From assembly GCA_934725105.1 (NCBI GenBank), contig CAKVBD010000003.1, forward strand, positions 36,694-100,693: DNA of 64,000 bases. The letters are read 5' to 3'. Below the pieces are notes generated by a model. That model made no database searches. It saw only the letters and a list, made by a program, of their open reading frames with translations, and was not told where the DNA came from. Of this stretch, positions 1 to 8,428 are shown piece by piece. The position numbers and the translations under genes were made by a program. Every line of letters begins with the position of its first letter. Within the stretch, counting starts at the first letter, position 1. Source of the DNA: an uncultured Bulleidia sp. GTDB taxonomy: Bacteria; Bacillota_I; Bacilli_A; Erysipelotrichales; Erysipelotrichaceae.

Positions 1-1226
1 ACATTAGAAAAGAAACCAAATTTCTTTAAATATTCTAGATGTGTTTCAGGCGTAATGTATTGCGTTTGAATTGTTGCCGCAATTGTATTTAACGAATAGA
101 TCAAACCATGGTCCAAATCAATTTGTCCATATTTTTTCTTTCTCGCATTATAGATACATCCATAATTATCTTCTGAATATGTCTGTACAGGATCATTCTT
201 ATTGTCAGATGTAAAACAGAATTCATTTCCATCCCCTAAAGCATTTCCATCATACTTGCCTTCATTGATTGCGGCAGCCCATGTAAATGTTTTTAATGTA
301 GATCCTGGTTCATATGGTGTCTGTGCACCAATGTTTGTATAGTCTTCAATATTTTCCAGTGTATTTGGATTGAAGGATGGTGTCTGACCCCAGGCAATAA
401 CTTTTCCTGTGTTAATTTCCATTGCACCACCCCAGGCACGTGATACATTGAACATTTCTTTTGTTGTCTGAAAGGATTGTTCCAGTGTGGATTGAATTCC
501 GGAATCTAATGTTAAATACACATTATCTCCATTCACTGCCGATACTTTTTCTTCTTTCATTCCTGGAAGAACATATCCATCTTTATCAACCTGATATGTT
601 CTAGAACCATCTGTTCCTCTTAAATAGGAATCTAGATATAATTCCAATCCCATTTTACCAATAGTATTACCATTTTCATCCGATTGTGCGTAGCCAATCA
701 AGTTTGATGCATATACATTATTTGGATAGACACGCTGAATCGAATCTGTAAATTCAATTCCTGTTAAATCAGATGCTTCAATTTCATCTTTCACACTTTT
801 AGATAGGTTTCTACCACCAAGTCCCAATTCTGTCTGGTATTTATCTTGGGATAAATAATCCATAATTTTCTCTCGATCCATACGGAGAATCTTTGATAAA
901 ACATCAGCCGTATGTTCTTTGTCTTTGACATATGCAACGCTGCTTCCTACGGATGGTCTAGAAGAATCCAAGATACATACAATGTTATATGTCTTATTAT
1001 CCTGTGCGATAATATTTCCATTACGATCTTTGATTTCTCCACGTAATGCCTGTTCTTTTTTTGTTACGATATTTTGATTATCTGCATATACACTTAGATC
1101 TGTACCGGAAAGGAGATGCACTTTACCAATAGATACGACAAAAACATTGGATGTAATGAGCATCATTATTCCCAATGTTACGCAAATAATATTTCGAATC
1201 GCATGATTGCGTCTTCTTTTTTTCAT
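1..1226 (-). CDS. Penicillin-binding protein, FtsI/PBP2B class transpeptidase (3' end outside window)
   Basis: Cross-links septal peptidoglycan as a membrane-anchored DD-transpeptidase. The reading frame is open from ATG at 1226 to the window edge, about 408 codons, so the C-terminal part (SxN and KTG motifs) lies outside. A basic N-terminus (MKKRRRNHAI) is followed by one membrane segment at about residues 12-34, then a PBP dimerisation-type region (RGEIKDRNGNIIAQ). The catalytic motif STLK sits at Ser309-Lys312 inside YEPGSTLKTF. It is the last gene seen in the mraZ-rsmH-ftsL-pbp order, 7 nt after ftsL, which fits the dcw cluster. Whether it is FtsI or SpoVD-like cannot be told without the C-terminus, where PASTA repeats would be found. 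Confidence 0.93.
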   Translation of the reverse strand, partial: MKKRRRNHAIRNIICVTLGIMMLITSNVFVVSIGKVHLLSGTDLSVYADNQNIVTKKEQALRGEIKDRNGNIIAQDNKTYNIVCILDSSRPSVGSSVAYVKDKEHTADVLSKILRMDREKIMDYLSQDKYQTELGLGGRNLSKSVKDEIEASDLTGIEFTDSIQRVYPNNVYASNLIGYAQSDENGNTIGKMGLELYLDSYLRGTDGSRTYQVDKDGYVLPGMKEEKVSAVNGDNVYLTLDSGIQSTLEQSFQTTKEMFNVSRAWGGAMEINTGKVIAWGQTPSFNPNTLENIEDYTNIGAQTPYEPGSTLKTFTWAAAINEGKYDGNALGDGNEFCFTSDNKNDPVQTYSEDNYGCIYNARKKKYGQIDLDHGLIYSLNTIAATIQTQYITPETHLEYLKKFGFFSN

Positions 1227-1233
1227 TTATTTC

Positions 1234-1554
1234 TCACTCCCCATCTTGTGAGCCATCTGTGATTGTGATGACATTATTCTGGTTGCGGCTCATGCCACTG
1301 CCAGCAGCGATTTCATCAACACGATCAGAGGAAGATAGAGTTTGAATTTCTACTTTTACAGCATCGTTCTGTGTTTGTATTGTAGCAATTTGAGAGTCAA
1401 TAGATTGCTTCTGTGTACTTAAAGAATTGTTATAGGATCTTAAAAATAAAGATGAAAAAAGCGCAGCTGCAGCAGAAATGAAGAAAAGTCCGATGGATAA
1501 TCGGAATAAATTGATTCTTCTTTTTTTCTTTTTTACAGTTACGATTTTTGCCAT
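1234..1554 (-). CDS. ftsL: Cell division protein FtsL-like
   Basis: Small bitopic division protein expected to act with DivIC/FtsB in the septal complex. The 106 residues show a Lys/Arg-rich cytoplasmic start (KKKKRR), one membrane helix at about residues 17-38, and an extracellular coiled-coil-like stretch (about 44-75) ending near DRVDEIAAGSGM, a typical FtsL ending. It lies 4 nt downstream of rsmH and just upstream of the PBP, the canonical dcw position. FtsL sequences are poorly conserved, so the call rests on topology, length and context as much as on sequence. Confidence 0.87.
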   Translation of the reverse strand: MAKIVTVKKKKRRINLFRLSIGLFFISAAAALFSSLFLRSYNNSLSTQKQSIDSQIATIQTQNDAVKVEIQTLSSSDRVDEIAAGSGMSRNQNNVITITDGSQDGE

Positions 1555-1558
1555 GATC

Positions 1559-2494
1559 TTATCCTTTTATTCTTTCGATCACACGTAGCTTTGCGCTATG
1601 TGAACGATGATTTTCATCTAGTTCTTCTTGTGTTGCTAATATAGGCTTCCGATTGATTAATTGGAAGGAGGCCTGCTCCATCTGTTCAACCTTCAATGGA
1701 ATTCTAGGCTCAACAAATGGAGCAGAGGAATAGTCTTTAAATGTATTTTTTACAATACGGTCTTCTAATGAATGGAATGTGATGATTGCGCATCTGCCAT
1801 TTACATCCAATAGATCCAACGCTTCTTCAATTCCTTTCTGCAATGCACCAAGTTCATTGTTTACCTCAATGCGGATTGCCTGGAAAGTCTGTTTTGCTGG
1901 GTGACCTTTTTTACGCAGTTCCTTTGCAGGAAGTGCAGATTTAATCACATCTACCAATTCAAATGTTGTTTTGATTGGTTGGATATTTCTCTTTTTTACG
2001 ATTGCTTTTGCGATTGCATACGCATATCTTTCTTCACCATATTCTTTCAAGATTCTTGTCAGTTCCTTCTCAGAATATGTATTGACGACTTTCTCTGCGT
2101 CTAAATCTTGTTCCTGATTCATACGCATATCAAGTCTTGCATCAAAACGATAAGAAAAACCTCTTTGGGAATCATCAAACTGTGGTGAAGATACACCAAG
2201 GTCCATCATGATTCCATCTACTTTTTCAACGCCTCTTGCATGTAATTCTTCTTTCATTCTAGAAAAATCAGCATGAATCAGTGTTACTTTATCAAGTACG
2301 TCTTTTAGATTTTCTCTGGATTCTTTTAATGCCTGTTCATCTTTATCAAATGCATAGAGATGACCTGTTGTTAATTTCGAGATCAAATACTTTGCGTGCC
2401 CTGCTCTACCAAGAGTTCCATCAACATAAATACCGTCTGGTTTTACATCCAAGGAATCTACAGTTTCATGTAATAGTACTGATACGTGTTTCAT
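1559..2494 (-). CDS. rsmH: 16S rRNA (cytosine1402-N4)-methyltransferase RsmH
   Basis: SAM-dependent methyltransferase (formerly MraW) that N4-methylates C1402 in the ribosomal P site. The 311-residue length is normal. The N-terminus (MKHVSVLLHETVDSL) and the SAM-binding stretch YVDGTLGRAGHAKYL are diagnostic, with the family segments GIMMDLGVSSPQFD and ITFHSLEDRIVK further on. The start overlaps the mraZ stop by 4 nt, implying translational coupling. Second gene of the dcw cluster. No anomaly seen. Confidence 0.98.
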   Translation of the reverse strand: MKHVSVLLHETVDSLDVKPDGIYVDGTLGRAGHAKYLISKLTTGHLYAFDKDEQALKESRENLKDVLDKVTLIHADFSRMKEELHARGVEKVDGIMMDLGVSSPQFDDSQRGFSYRFDARLDMRMNQEQDLDAEKVVNTYSEKELTRILKEYGEERYAYAIAKAIVKKRNIQPIKTTFELVDVIKSALPAKELRKKGHPAKQTFQAIRIEVNNELGALQKGIEEALDLLDVNGRCAIITFHSLEDRIVKNTFKDYSSAPFVEPRIPLKVEQMEQASFQLINRKPILATQEELDENHRSHSAKLRVIERIKG

Positions 2495-2928
2495 TGTAAT
2501 AAATCCGTCAATCCTTCTGCTAAGTTCTCAAAGCTTTCGCATGATTCATCATCATAGACATCATACTTTTCAGCTGGCCAGATCTCGAAATGGTCGCTGA
2601 CACCTACAATGACACAATTCTTGATGATTTTTGTATCATCAATTTGAAACTGAGGCAATAAAATTCTTCCCTGACTGTCAATACTGCATTCATCTGCTTT
2701 ACCTGTAATATGTCTTACAAATGCTCTTGCAGCGGCATTGGTCTTAGGAAGCTTGTTCAGTTTCATTACCATCTCACCCCATTTTTCTTCTGTATATGCG
2801 GCAAGACATCCGTCCATCCATTCAGTTACATAGACAGACGTAGAAAGTTGGTCACGAAATTTTGCAGGAATAATGAGTCTGTTTTTTGAATCCAGATTAT
2901 GTCTGTACTCGCCCATGAACATAACCAT
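2491..2928 (-). CDS. mraZ: Transcriptional regulator MraZ
   Basis: DNA-binding regulator of the dcw operon with two SpoVT/AbrB-type MraZ half-domains, each with a DxKxR-like element (residues LDSKNRLIIPAKFR and IDSQGRILLP). The frame is open further upstream to 2952, but GGAGG at 2936-2940 lies 7 nt before the ATG at 2926-2928, so that start is chosen; it gives the typical MVMFMGEYRHN N-terminus. An ATG two codons on (2920-2922) is an alternative. It opens the dcw cluster and overlaps rsmH by 4 nt. Five phased AGTG elements cover its promoter and RBS, which fits autoregulation. Confidence 0.97.
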   Translation of the reverse strand: MVMFMGEYRHNLDSKNRLIIPAKFRDQLSTSVYVTEWMDGCLAAYTEEKWGEMVMKLNKLPKTNAAARAFVRHITGKADECSIDSQGRILLPQFQIDDTKIIKNCVIVGVSDHFEIWPAEKYDVYDDESCESFENLAEGLTDLLQ

Positions 2929-2974
2929 CACTTTTCCTCCACTTTCTACCACTTCATGACACTATTCTACCACT
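2929..2974 (-). promoter_or_regulatory. Phased AGTG array: likely MraZ operator
   Basis: Read on the minus strand, AGTG occurs at 2971-2974, 2960-2963, 2950-2953, 2940-2943 and 2929-2932, with steps of 11, 10, 10 and 11 bp. All copies therefore face the same side of the helix. Two of them lie in a perfect 12-bp direct repeat (2944-2955 and 2965-2976). MraZ is known to bind short direct repeats about 10 bp apart upstream of its own gene. The array covers the -10 box and the Shine-Dalgarno of mraZ. Confidence 0.75.
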
Positions 2975-2991
2975 TCTATAGTTGTATGCAA
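2964..2991 (-). promoter_or_regulatory. mraZ promoter
   Basis: On the minus strand, -35 TTGCAT (2986-2991), a 16-bp spacer and -10 TAGAAT (2964-2969). The -10 matches five of six consensus bases. It abuts the AGTG array, so MraZ binding would block initiation. Confidence 0.6.
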
Positions 2992-3022
2992 GAAAAAACT
3001 ATACATTTCGTTCAATTTCATA

Positions 3023-3056
3023 AAACAAAAAAGAATATAGACCTAAGCCTATATTC
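3023..3056 (-). terminator. Rho-independent terminator after rpmF
   Basis: Inverted repeat GAATATAG/CTATATTC (3033-3040 and 3049-3056), followed on the minus strand by a T-rich run at 3032-3023. Ends the yceD-rpmF transcript. Confidence 0.85.
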
Positions 3057-3078
3057 TAATTCGTAAAATATTTGTTTT

Positions 3079-3255
3079 TTACTTAGCAGCGCTTGTTTCT
3101 GCACTACCTACATTACCACAATTAGGGCAAGCATGATGTGGACGCTTTACTTCGCCACATACAGGACACTTAACTAATGTTGGAGCTACAAGTTTATAAT
3201 GTGTTCTTCTCTTGTCTCTTCTGTGTTTTGATACTCTTCTCTGCTGTACAGCCAT
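3079..3255 (-). CDS. rpmF: 50S ribosomal protein L32
   Basis: Large-subunit ribosomal protein, 58 residues beginning MAVQQRRVSKHRRDKRR. It carries a zinc ribbon formed by CPVC (Cys30, Cys33) and CPNC (Cys43, Cys46), so it is the zinc-containing C+ form. AGGAGGTG lies just upstream of the ATG. It is the partner of yceD directly upstream, a widely conserved pairing. A terminator follows. Confidence 0.98.
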   Translation of the reverse strand: MAVQQRRVSKHRRDKRRTHYKLVAPTLVKCPVCGEVKRPHHACPNCGNVGSAETSAAK

Positions 3256-3271
3256 TGTCTAGCACCTCCTA

Positions 3272-3775
3272 CTATTCACTCTTGAATTGCTTCAGTTTTG
3301 CCAGACGCGGATCAATAAGATCTTTCCGGCTTTCCTGATACTCAGCTTCACTGTATACCTTCCAGCCATCGCCTTCAGGATACTCTCCTTCTTGAACATC
3401 ACTCACTTCTAATGGAACTTCTAATAGAATGGCATCTATAATCGCATCCATCAAGTCAATGACTTCACCACTAACGACGCGTGTATCTTCTTCATCTGTT
3501 TCTTCAAATGAATATGTTTCATTACATTCAGAAACAAAAGGATACTCGATTGCTTCACCCGTAATAGAATCTGGAACAATCATTGTTCCTTCTACACGAA
3601 GCTCACAATAGAATCTGTCGTTTTCATCATCTAAGAATCCACTTCCAGATACATGTACATCTTTCACATCTTCAATCAGTAAATTACCATCAAATGCATG
3701 TGCATCAATCGTAACATCTTCATCAAAGTTTACGTGTACAGAATTTTTTAATAATTCACTTCTCGTCCATTTCAT
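3272..3775 (-). CDS. YceD/DUF177 family protein
   Basis: 167-residue acidic protein of the YceD (DUF177) family, linked in other bacteria and plastids to 23S rRNA accumulation. Recognisable features are the N-terminal LLKNSVHVNFDEDV, the central beta-rich part, and the C-terminal DGWKVYSEAEYQESRKDLIDPRLAKL, whose DPRLAKL ending is typical of the family. rpmF follows after 16 nt, the usual arrangement. A strong promoter lies 28 nt upstream, but no clear Shine-Dalgarno precedes the ATG at 3775. Confidence 0.9.
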   Translation of the reverse strand: MKWTRSELLKNSVHVNFDEDVTIDAHAFDGNLLIEDVKDVHVSGSGFLDDENDRFYCELRVEGTMIVPDSITGEAIEYPFVSECNETYSFEETDEEDTRVVSGEVIDLMDAIIDAILLEVPLEVSDVQEGEYPEGDGWKVYSEAEYQESRKDLIDPRLAKLKQFKSE

Positions 3776-3803
3776 AAAGATATGCGCTCGTTAACGCTAA
3801 ATT

Positions 3804-3831
3804 ATTATAACAAAGACATTAACAAAGTCAA
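3804..3831 (-). promoter_or_regulatory. Promoter of yceD-rpmF
   Basis: Minus-strand -35 TTGACT (3826-3831), 16-bp spacer and perfect -10 TATAAT (3804-3809). Confidence 0.75.
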
Positions 3832-3844
3832 TGTATTTCAACTT

Positions 3845-4735
3845 TTAGTGGATATTTTTCTTGATCCATGTTACTGCAGCCTGCATTGCTTCCAAAGAAT
3901 CTTCTTCGTGCAGCACTTCATGTCTCATATGTGGGAAAAGTTTTGTATCAATATGCTTATATCCTGCATTTCGCAATCGTTGAATACTATCTGCAAACCC
4001 CTTTGTTCCACCAATGCATGGATCATCCTCTCCAGCAAACACATAGATTGGAAGATCTGGGTTTTTACATTGATACAAGGAAAGATCTCCCATTTTTGAC
4101 ATTAATGTAAATAAATCTAAATAGCCTTGTGAAGTAAATGGAACACCGCACAATTCATCATTGATATAGTCTTGTACATTATTTTTGTTATAGGAAAGCC
4201 AGTCAACATCTGTTTCTGGATTTTCAATTACTTTATTAAATGATCCCGTTGCCAGATTTTCCAAAAACCTGCTTTGACTATCTTTTCCTTTCACTTTCAC
4301 TACAGCTTTCGCTAACAAAATGCCAAGCTTACATGCACCTTGATAACATGGAATACCGCATAAAATACACCCATCAATCAAAGCATCATGTTCCTGCAAA
4401 AAGACACGTCCAATAATTGTTCCCATGGAATGCCCAAAATAGATCAATGGGAGATCTGGATATTCTTCTTTTGCCATCTTGGCAATTTCAACTGCAGAAT
4501 TCACTAATGTTTTCCATCCGTCCTGATCAGAGAAATATCCAAGCTTTCCATCTTTTGCACTTTTTCCATGCCCTGGCAAATCATACGTAATGCATGCAAT
4601 TCCATTTTCATTCAAATATTTTGCAAATGCATCATAGCGTATTTTATGTTCCTGCATTCCATGAACGCAGAATACAACTGCCTTTGCATCCGTTTCCGGT
4701 CTATAAAACTTATACGACAAATTCTGTTCTTTCAT
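3845..4735 (-). CDS. Alpha/beta hydrolase, monoglyceride lipase/lysophospholipase-like
   Basis: Cytoplasmic serine hydrolase (Hydrolase_4 type), 296 residues from the chosen start. The nucleophile elbow is GHSMG (in IYFGHSMGTIIG). The oxyanion segment is FCVHGMQEHKIRYD, the acid probably the Asp of FAGEDDPCIGG, and the His that of FPHMRHEVLHE. AGAGGA precedes the ATG at 4733-4735 by 8 nt; the frame continues upstream to 4768 without a better RBS. The substrate is probably an acylglycerol or lysophospholipid, inferred from family only. No signal peptide; monocistronic. Confidence 0.88.
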   Translation of the reverse strand: MKEQNLSYKFYRPETDAKAVVFCVHGMQEHKIRYDAFAKYLNENGIACITYDLPGHGKSAKDGKLGYFSDQDGWKTLVNSAVEIAKMAKEEYPDLPLIYFGHSMGTIIGRVFLQEHDALIDGCILCGIPCYQGACKLGILLAKAVVKVKGKDSQSRFLENLATGSFNKVIENPETDVDWLSYNKNNVQDYINDELCGVPFTSQGYLDLFTLMSKMGDLSLYQCKNPDLPIYVFAGEDDPCIGGTKGFADSIQRLRNAGYKHIDTKLFPHMRHEVLHEEDSLEAMQAAVTWIKKNIH

Positions 4736-4788
4736 TATAAAAATCCTCTTTTTCTTTTCTACTAACATTTTAGCATATATAGAAAAAA

Positions 4789-4812
4789 AGTCCGAAGATT
4801 ACTCTTCAGACT
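4789..4812 (-). terminator. Terminator after the YebC-family gene
   Basis: Stem AGTCCGAAGA/TCTTCAGACT with a TTAC loop, followed on the minus strand by seven T (4788-4782). Confidence 0.85.
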
Positions 4813-4817
4813 AGATT

Positions 4818-5549
4818 TTATTCACCTTCAATGATTACGTTTGTGTAAACCTTGTTTACATCATCAACTTCATCTAGAAGATCCATGAGCTTATGATAAG
4901 CATCAATATCTTCCTGAGCTGTTAAAGTTACATATTCATCTGGAAGTAATGTAGCTTCACATACTTCAAATTCAACATTTGGAATTGCCTTTTCAATTAC
5001 TTCCTGTGCCTTTCCAAAATCTGTGAAAGCTGTCTTCACTGTCATTGTTCCATCTTCACAAGATAAATCAACAACATCAACATCACCTTCCATTAAAATA
5101 TCAAGCATGCCTTCTTCGTCTTCATAAGGGAAAACGAATAGACCAACAGACTGATATCCAAAAGATACTGCGCCGGCACCAGCTAATTTAGCACCGTGTG
5201 TCTTATTGAAGCATGTTTTAACATCTGTGATAGAACGATTTGTATTATCTGTCAAGCAGTCAACAATAATTGTTGAATTGCCTGGACCAAAACCTTCATA
5301 TCTTGCTTCATCATAGTTATCATCTGAGCCACCTTTAGCTTTATCAATTGCTCTTTTAATGACATCTGCAGGTACCTGGTTCGATTTAGCCTCAGCAATC
5401 TTTCTCTTTAATGCTAGGTTCATATCAGGATCAGGGACGCCATTCTTAGCTGCAATATATAATTCTTTTCCAAATCTTGAGTACAGCTTTGATTTTTTTG
5501 CCGCTGTTTTAGCCATAGATGCTGCGCGGACTTCATGTGCTCTTCCCAT
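4818..5549 (-). CDS. YebC/PmpR (TACO1-like) family protein
   Basis: 243-residue member of the YebC family, described as transcriptional regulators and as translation factors acting on stalled ribosomes at proline stretches. The N-terminus MGRAHEVRAASMAKTAAKKSKLYSRFGKEL is close to the family signature, and length is normal. The segment EARYEGFGPGNSTIIVDCLTDNTNR is also diagnostic. AGAGG stands 10 nt before the ATG. It is monocistronic with its own terminator. The molecular role in this organism is not visible from sequence. Confidence 0.95.
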   Translation of the reverse strand: MGRAHEVRAASMAKTAAKKSKLYSRFGKELYIAAKNGVPDPDMNLALKRKIAEAKSNQVPADVIKRAIDKAKGGSDDNYDEARYEGFGPGNSTIIVDCLTDNTNRSITDVKTCFNKTHGAKLAGAGAVSFGYQSVGLFVFPYEDEEGMLDILMEGDVDVVDLSCEDGTMTVKTAFTDFGKAQEVIEKAIPNVEFEVCEATLLPDEYVTLTAQEDIDAYHKLMDLLDEVDDVNKVYTNVIIEGE

Positions 5550-5643
5550 CTTTCAATTACCTCTCTTTATTTATAACGTAAGAATTATATCAAAGAGGAT
5601 GTAGAATGTGAAGAAAAAAAATTTGTGTTAAAATAATTGTACT

Positions 5644-6378
5644 ATGAGTACATACGTAATAAGTGATCCACATGGCTGCAAAAAAGAATTTGATACCATG
5701 TTAGAAAAAATTAATTTTTCCAATGAATATGATGAGCTTTGGGTAAATGGTGATATCTGTGATCGAGGAAAAGAATCGATTGCTTTACTGCAGGAAATTA
5801 TCGCAAACCCAAACATGCATATTGTATATGGAAACCATGATGTGTGGCTGGAAAAATATATGCAGGAATTGATCAACTGTAAAAAAGATAGCAATATGAC
5901 TGATTTAACAGAAGATTTTATGAACTGGCTCCATTACAATGGTGGATATACAACAGCTGATCAATACATGGATCTTTCATTTCCTGAATGCTATGACATT
6001 AAACTGTATATGGAAGAAAACAAAAGATTCTATCAATATCTAGATGTTCATAATCAGAAGTTTCTTCTTGTACACGGTGGATTGTTAGACGAATACTACA
6101 AGCCAGATATTCACTTATCTGAAGTTCCACCAGAAGTACTTGTATGGTCACATATCGGAATTGATGATAATCCATTTTCTGATGTTACGATGATTGTTGG
6201 GCATGTACCAACATTCTGTTATGGACCTGAATATGAGAACAAAATCATACGCGGAAAAAATGATACGATCTTCCATATCGACTGTGGATGCGTCTATGGG
6301 AGAAGTCTTGGATGTATTCGCTTAGATGATAAAAAAGAATTCTATGTAAAGAGTTCTATGCCATATGTACATTGTTAA
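5644..6378 (+). CDS. Calcineurin-like metallophosphoesterase
   Basis: Two-metal phosphoesterase of the bacterial Ser/Thr (PPP-like) phosphatase group, 244 residues. The metal-binding motifs appear in order: DPHG (Asp8, His10), GDICDRG, GNHD, then GHVP near residue 196 and a final HIDCG. No signal peptide. The ATG at 5644 has no Shine-Dalgarno; a TAAAAT box ends 9 nt before it, so the mRNA may be leaderless. Substrate unknown: phosphoprotein or dinucleoside tetraphosphate are both possible. A hairpin terminator follows the stop. Confidence 0.88.
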   Translation: MSTYVISDPHGCKKEFDTMLEKINFSNEYDELWVNGDICDRGKESIALLQEIIANPNMHIVYGNHDVWLEKYMQELINCKKDSNMTDLTEDFMNWLHYNGGYTTADQYMDLSFPECYDIKLYMEENKRFYQYLDVHNQKFLLVHGGLLDEYYKPDIHLSEVPPEVLVWSHIGIDDNPFSDVTMIVGHVPTFCYGPEYENKIIRGKNDTIFHIDCGCVYGRSLGCIRLDDKKEFYVKSSMPYVHC

Positions 6379-6400
6379 GAGGTCAATGACCTCTTTTCTT
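6377..6400 (+). terminator. Terminator after the metallophosphoesterase gene
   Basis: AAGAGGTC/GACCTCTT hairpin with a 3-nt loop followed by TTTCTTTT. The stem begins within the stop codon. Confidence 0.75.
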
Positions 6401-6410
6401 TTCCCCATAA

Positions 6411-6440
6411 AAAAAGATGACCACAATGGATCATCTTTTC
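6411..6440 (-). terminator. Terminator after ptsI
   Basis: Minus-strand hairpin GATGATCC/GGTCATC (6416-6435) with one bulged base, followed by a T-run (6415-6410). Confidence 0.7.
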
Positions 6441-6447
6441 AAATTAC

Positions 6448-8157
6448 TTACTTTTCTACAACAGACTTAATTAATTCTGTAACTTCTTCGCAAGTATCTA
6501 ATTCAACAGCCTTCGCAGCTAATTCCTGCATTTCTGCATAGCTTAGACCATTGATCATCTTACGAGCTCTTAAGATAGATGTAGCTGACATTGAGAATTC
6601 ATCAAGACCAAGTCCTAATAGAACTGGAGCAGCAAGTTCATCGCCTGCCATTTCTCCACACATACCACACCATTTGCCATTCTTGTGAGCACCATCAATT
6701 GTCATCTTAACAAGTCTTAAGATAGATGGGTTCAATGGCTGATAGAGATAAGATACTGGTTCACTCATTCTATCTGCTGCCATAGAGTACTGGATCAAGT
6801 CGTTTGTACCAATGGAGAAGAAGTCAGCATACTTAGACAACTGATCAGCAAGTACTGCTGCAGCTGGGATTTCAATCATACAGCCAACTTCAATATTTTC
6901 ACCAATCTTAACACCTTCACTGATTAATTCAGCCTTAGCTTCTTCATAGCAAGCCTTAGCTTCCTTAAATTCAGCAACTGTAGCGATCATTGGGAACATG
7001 ATACATAAATGACCATAAGCTGAAGCTCTAATTAACGCTCTTAACTGTGTCTTGAAGATATCTTTTCTCTTTAAGCAGAAACGAACAGCTCTTACACCTA
7101 AGAATGGGTTCATTTCTTCTGGGAATGAATAGTAGTTTAACTTCTTATCACCACCGATATCTAATGTACGGATAACAACTGGTTTACCTTCCATTCTTTC
7201 AAGAACTTCTTTGTAAGCTGCATACTGTGTATCTTCATTAGGGAAATCATCTTCGCTCTTCATATATAAGAATTCAGAACGGAATAGACCTACACCTTCG
7301 CCACCGTTTGCTAATACGCCATCAACATCAGCTGGGGAACCGATATTACCAACTAATAATACCTTGTGACCATCTGTAGATACGGATGGCTGTTCCTTCA
7401 TAGCAAATAAAGCAGCCTTTTCTGCAGCATATTCTTCAGCCTTCTTTTCATAAGACTTGATTTCTTCTTCACTAGGGTTAACGATAACTTCACCATTGAT
7501 AGCATCTAAGATGATCATATCACCGTTATCTACACCTTCTAAGATACCTTTGCATCCAACAACTGCTGGAATTTCAAGAGATCTAGCCATAATTGCAGAG
7601 TGAGATGTACGTCCACCCATTTCAGTTGCGAATCCCTTTGCAAATTCTTTATTTAAAGAACCTGTATCAGATGGTGTAAGATCCTTGGCAACTACGATAA
7701 CTGGTTCATCTAATGTAGATAAGTTTGGAATTTCTTTACCAGTTAAATTGCACATTAATCTGAATGTAACGTCACGAATATCTGCAGCTCTGCCTCTCAT
7801 GTATTCATCATCCATAGCTTCAAACATTGCAACCATGTTACTGGAAACTGTGTTTGCGGCATATTCTGCATTGACATTATTATTCTTGATTTCTTCTTCG
7901 ATCATGCCTCTAAATTCTGGGTCATTTGCCATCATTAAGTGAGCATCAAAAATAGCAAGTTCTTCTTCTTTCAAGCTCTTTGAAGCAACTGTCTTGATCT
8001 TTTCGATATCATTAACAGTCTTTGTAAAAGCAGCATCAAGCTTTGATAATTCTTCTTCTGCATTAGCATCTTTCTTCTGGATGTCCAATACAGGTTGAAC
8101 AAGCTTATAAACTTTAGCGATAGCAATTCCTTGTGAAGCAGCAATACCTTTCAGCAT
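6448..8157 (-). CDS. ptsI: Phosphoenolpyruvate-protein phosphotransferase (PTS enzyme I)
   Basis: General PTS component that moves phosphate from PEP to HPr and so feeds all PTS permeases, including the two PTS loci in this window. 569 residues. The phosphorylated His is H186 in GGRTSHSAIMARSLEIP. The PEP-binding barrel includes GVGLFRSEFLYM, VIRTLDIGGDKKL and GCMIEIPAA. AGGAGGATTAGAAAAA precedes the ATG and lies within the end of the upstream ACP-like gene. HPr (ptsH), the usual neighbour, is not in the window; an ACP-like gene holds that position instead. Confidence 0.98.
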   Translation of the reverse strand: MLKGIAASQGIAIAKVYKLVQPVLDIQKKDANAEEELSKLDAAFTKTVNDIEKIKTVASKSLKEEELAIFDAHLMMANDPEFRGMIEEEIKNNNVNAEYAANTVSSNMVAMFEAMDDEYMRGRAADIRDVTFRLMCNLTGKEIPNLSTLDEPVIVVAKDLTPSDTGSLNKEFAKGFATEMGGRTSHSAIMARSLEIPAVVGCKGILEGVDNGDMIILDAINGEVIVNPSEEEIKSYEKKAEEYAAEKAALFAMKEQPSVSTDGHKVLLVGNIGSPADVDGVLANGGEGVGLFRSEFLYMKSEDDFPNEDTQYAAYKEVLERMEGKPVVIRTLDIGGDKKLNYYSFPEEMNPFLGVRAVRFCLKRKDIFKTQLRALIRASAYGHLCIMFPMIATVAEFKEAKACYEEAKAELISEGVKIGENIEVGCMIEIPAAAVLADQLSKYADFFSIGTNDLIQYSMAADRMSEPVSYLYQPLNPSILRLVKMTIDGAHKNGKWCGMCGEMAGDELAAPVLLGLGLDEFSMSATSILRARKMINGLSYAEMQELAAKAVELDTCEEVTELIKSVVEK

Positions 8158-8162
8158 TTTTT

Positions 8163-8396
8163 CTAATCCTCCTGCATATTTTTATTGATCATATCCATGA
8201 CATTCTGCATTGTCTTCATTTCCAACATTTCGTTTTCATGAAATGCAAAACCATAGTATTCTTCAACATTCATTAAAAAATCAACAATTTCATAATCATC
8301 CATTTTTAACTCTTCAAATGTTGTATCCGCTTTCAAATCAGCGGAAAATCCCTTTGTTCTTTCTAAGATTTTATTAAGAATAGCCAATTGATTCAT
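8163..8396 (-). CDS. Acyl-carrier-protein-like protein lacking the phosphopantetheine serine
   Basis: 77-residue acidic helical protein that can be aligned by eye with acyl carrier proteins: TTFEELKMDDYEIVDFLMNV against the ACP pattern ending LGADSLDTVELVM. The attachment Ser of the DSL motif is replaced by Asp34 (DDY), so it should not carry 4'-phosphopantetheine. AGAGGA lies 6 nt before the ATG at 8394-8396; the frame runs to 8444 without an RBS. The ptsI RBS lies inside its last codons, so the two are co-translated. A role as a protein-interaction module is inference only. Confidence 0.7.
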   Translation of the reverse strand: MNQLAILNKILERTKGFSADLKADTTFEELKMDDYEIVDFLMNVEEYYGFAFHENEMLEMKTMQNVMDMINKNMQED

Positions 8397-8428
8397 GAAT
8401 ATTCCTCTAAAAAAAATTTTAGCATTAA

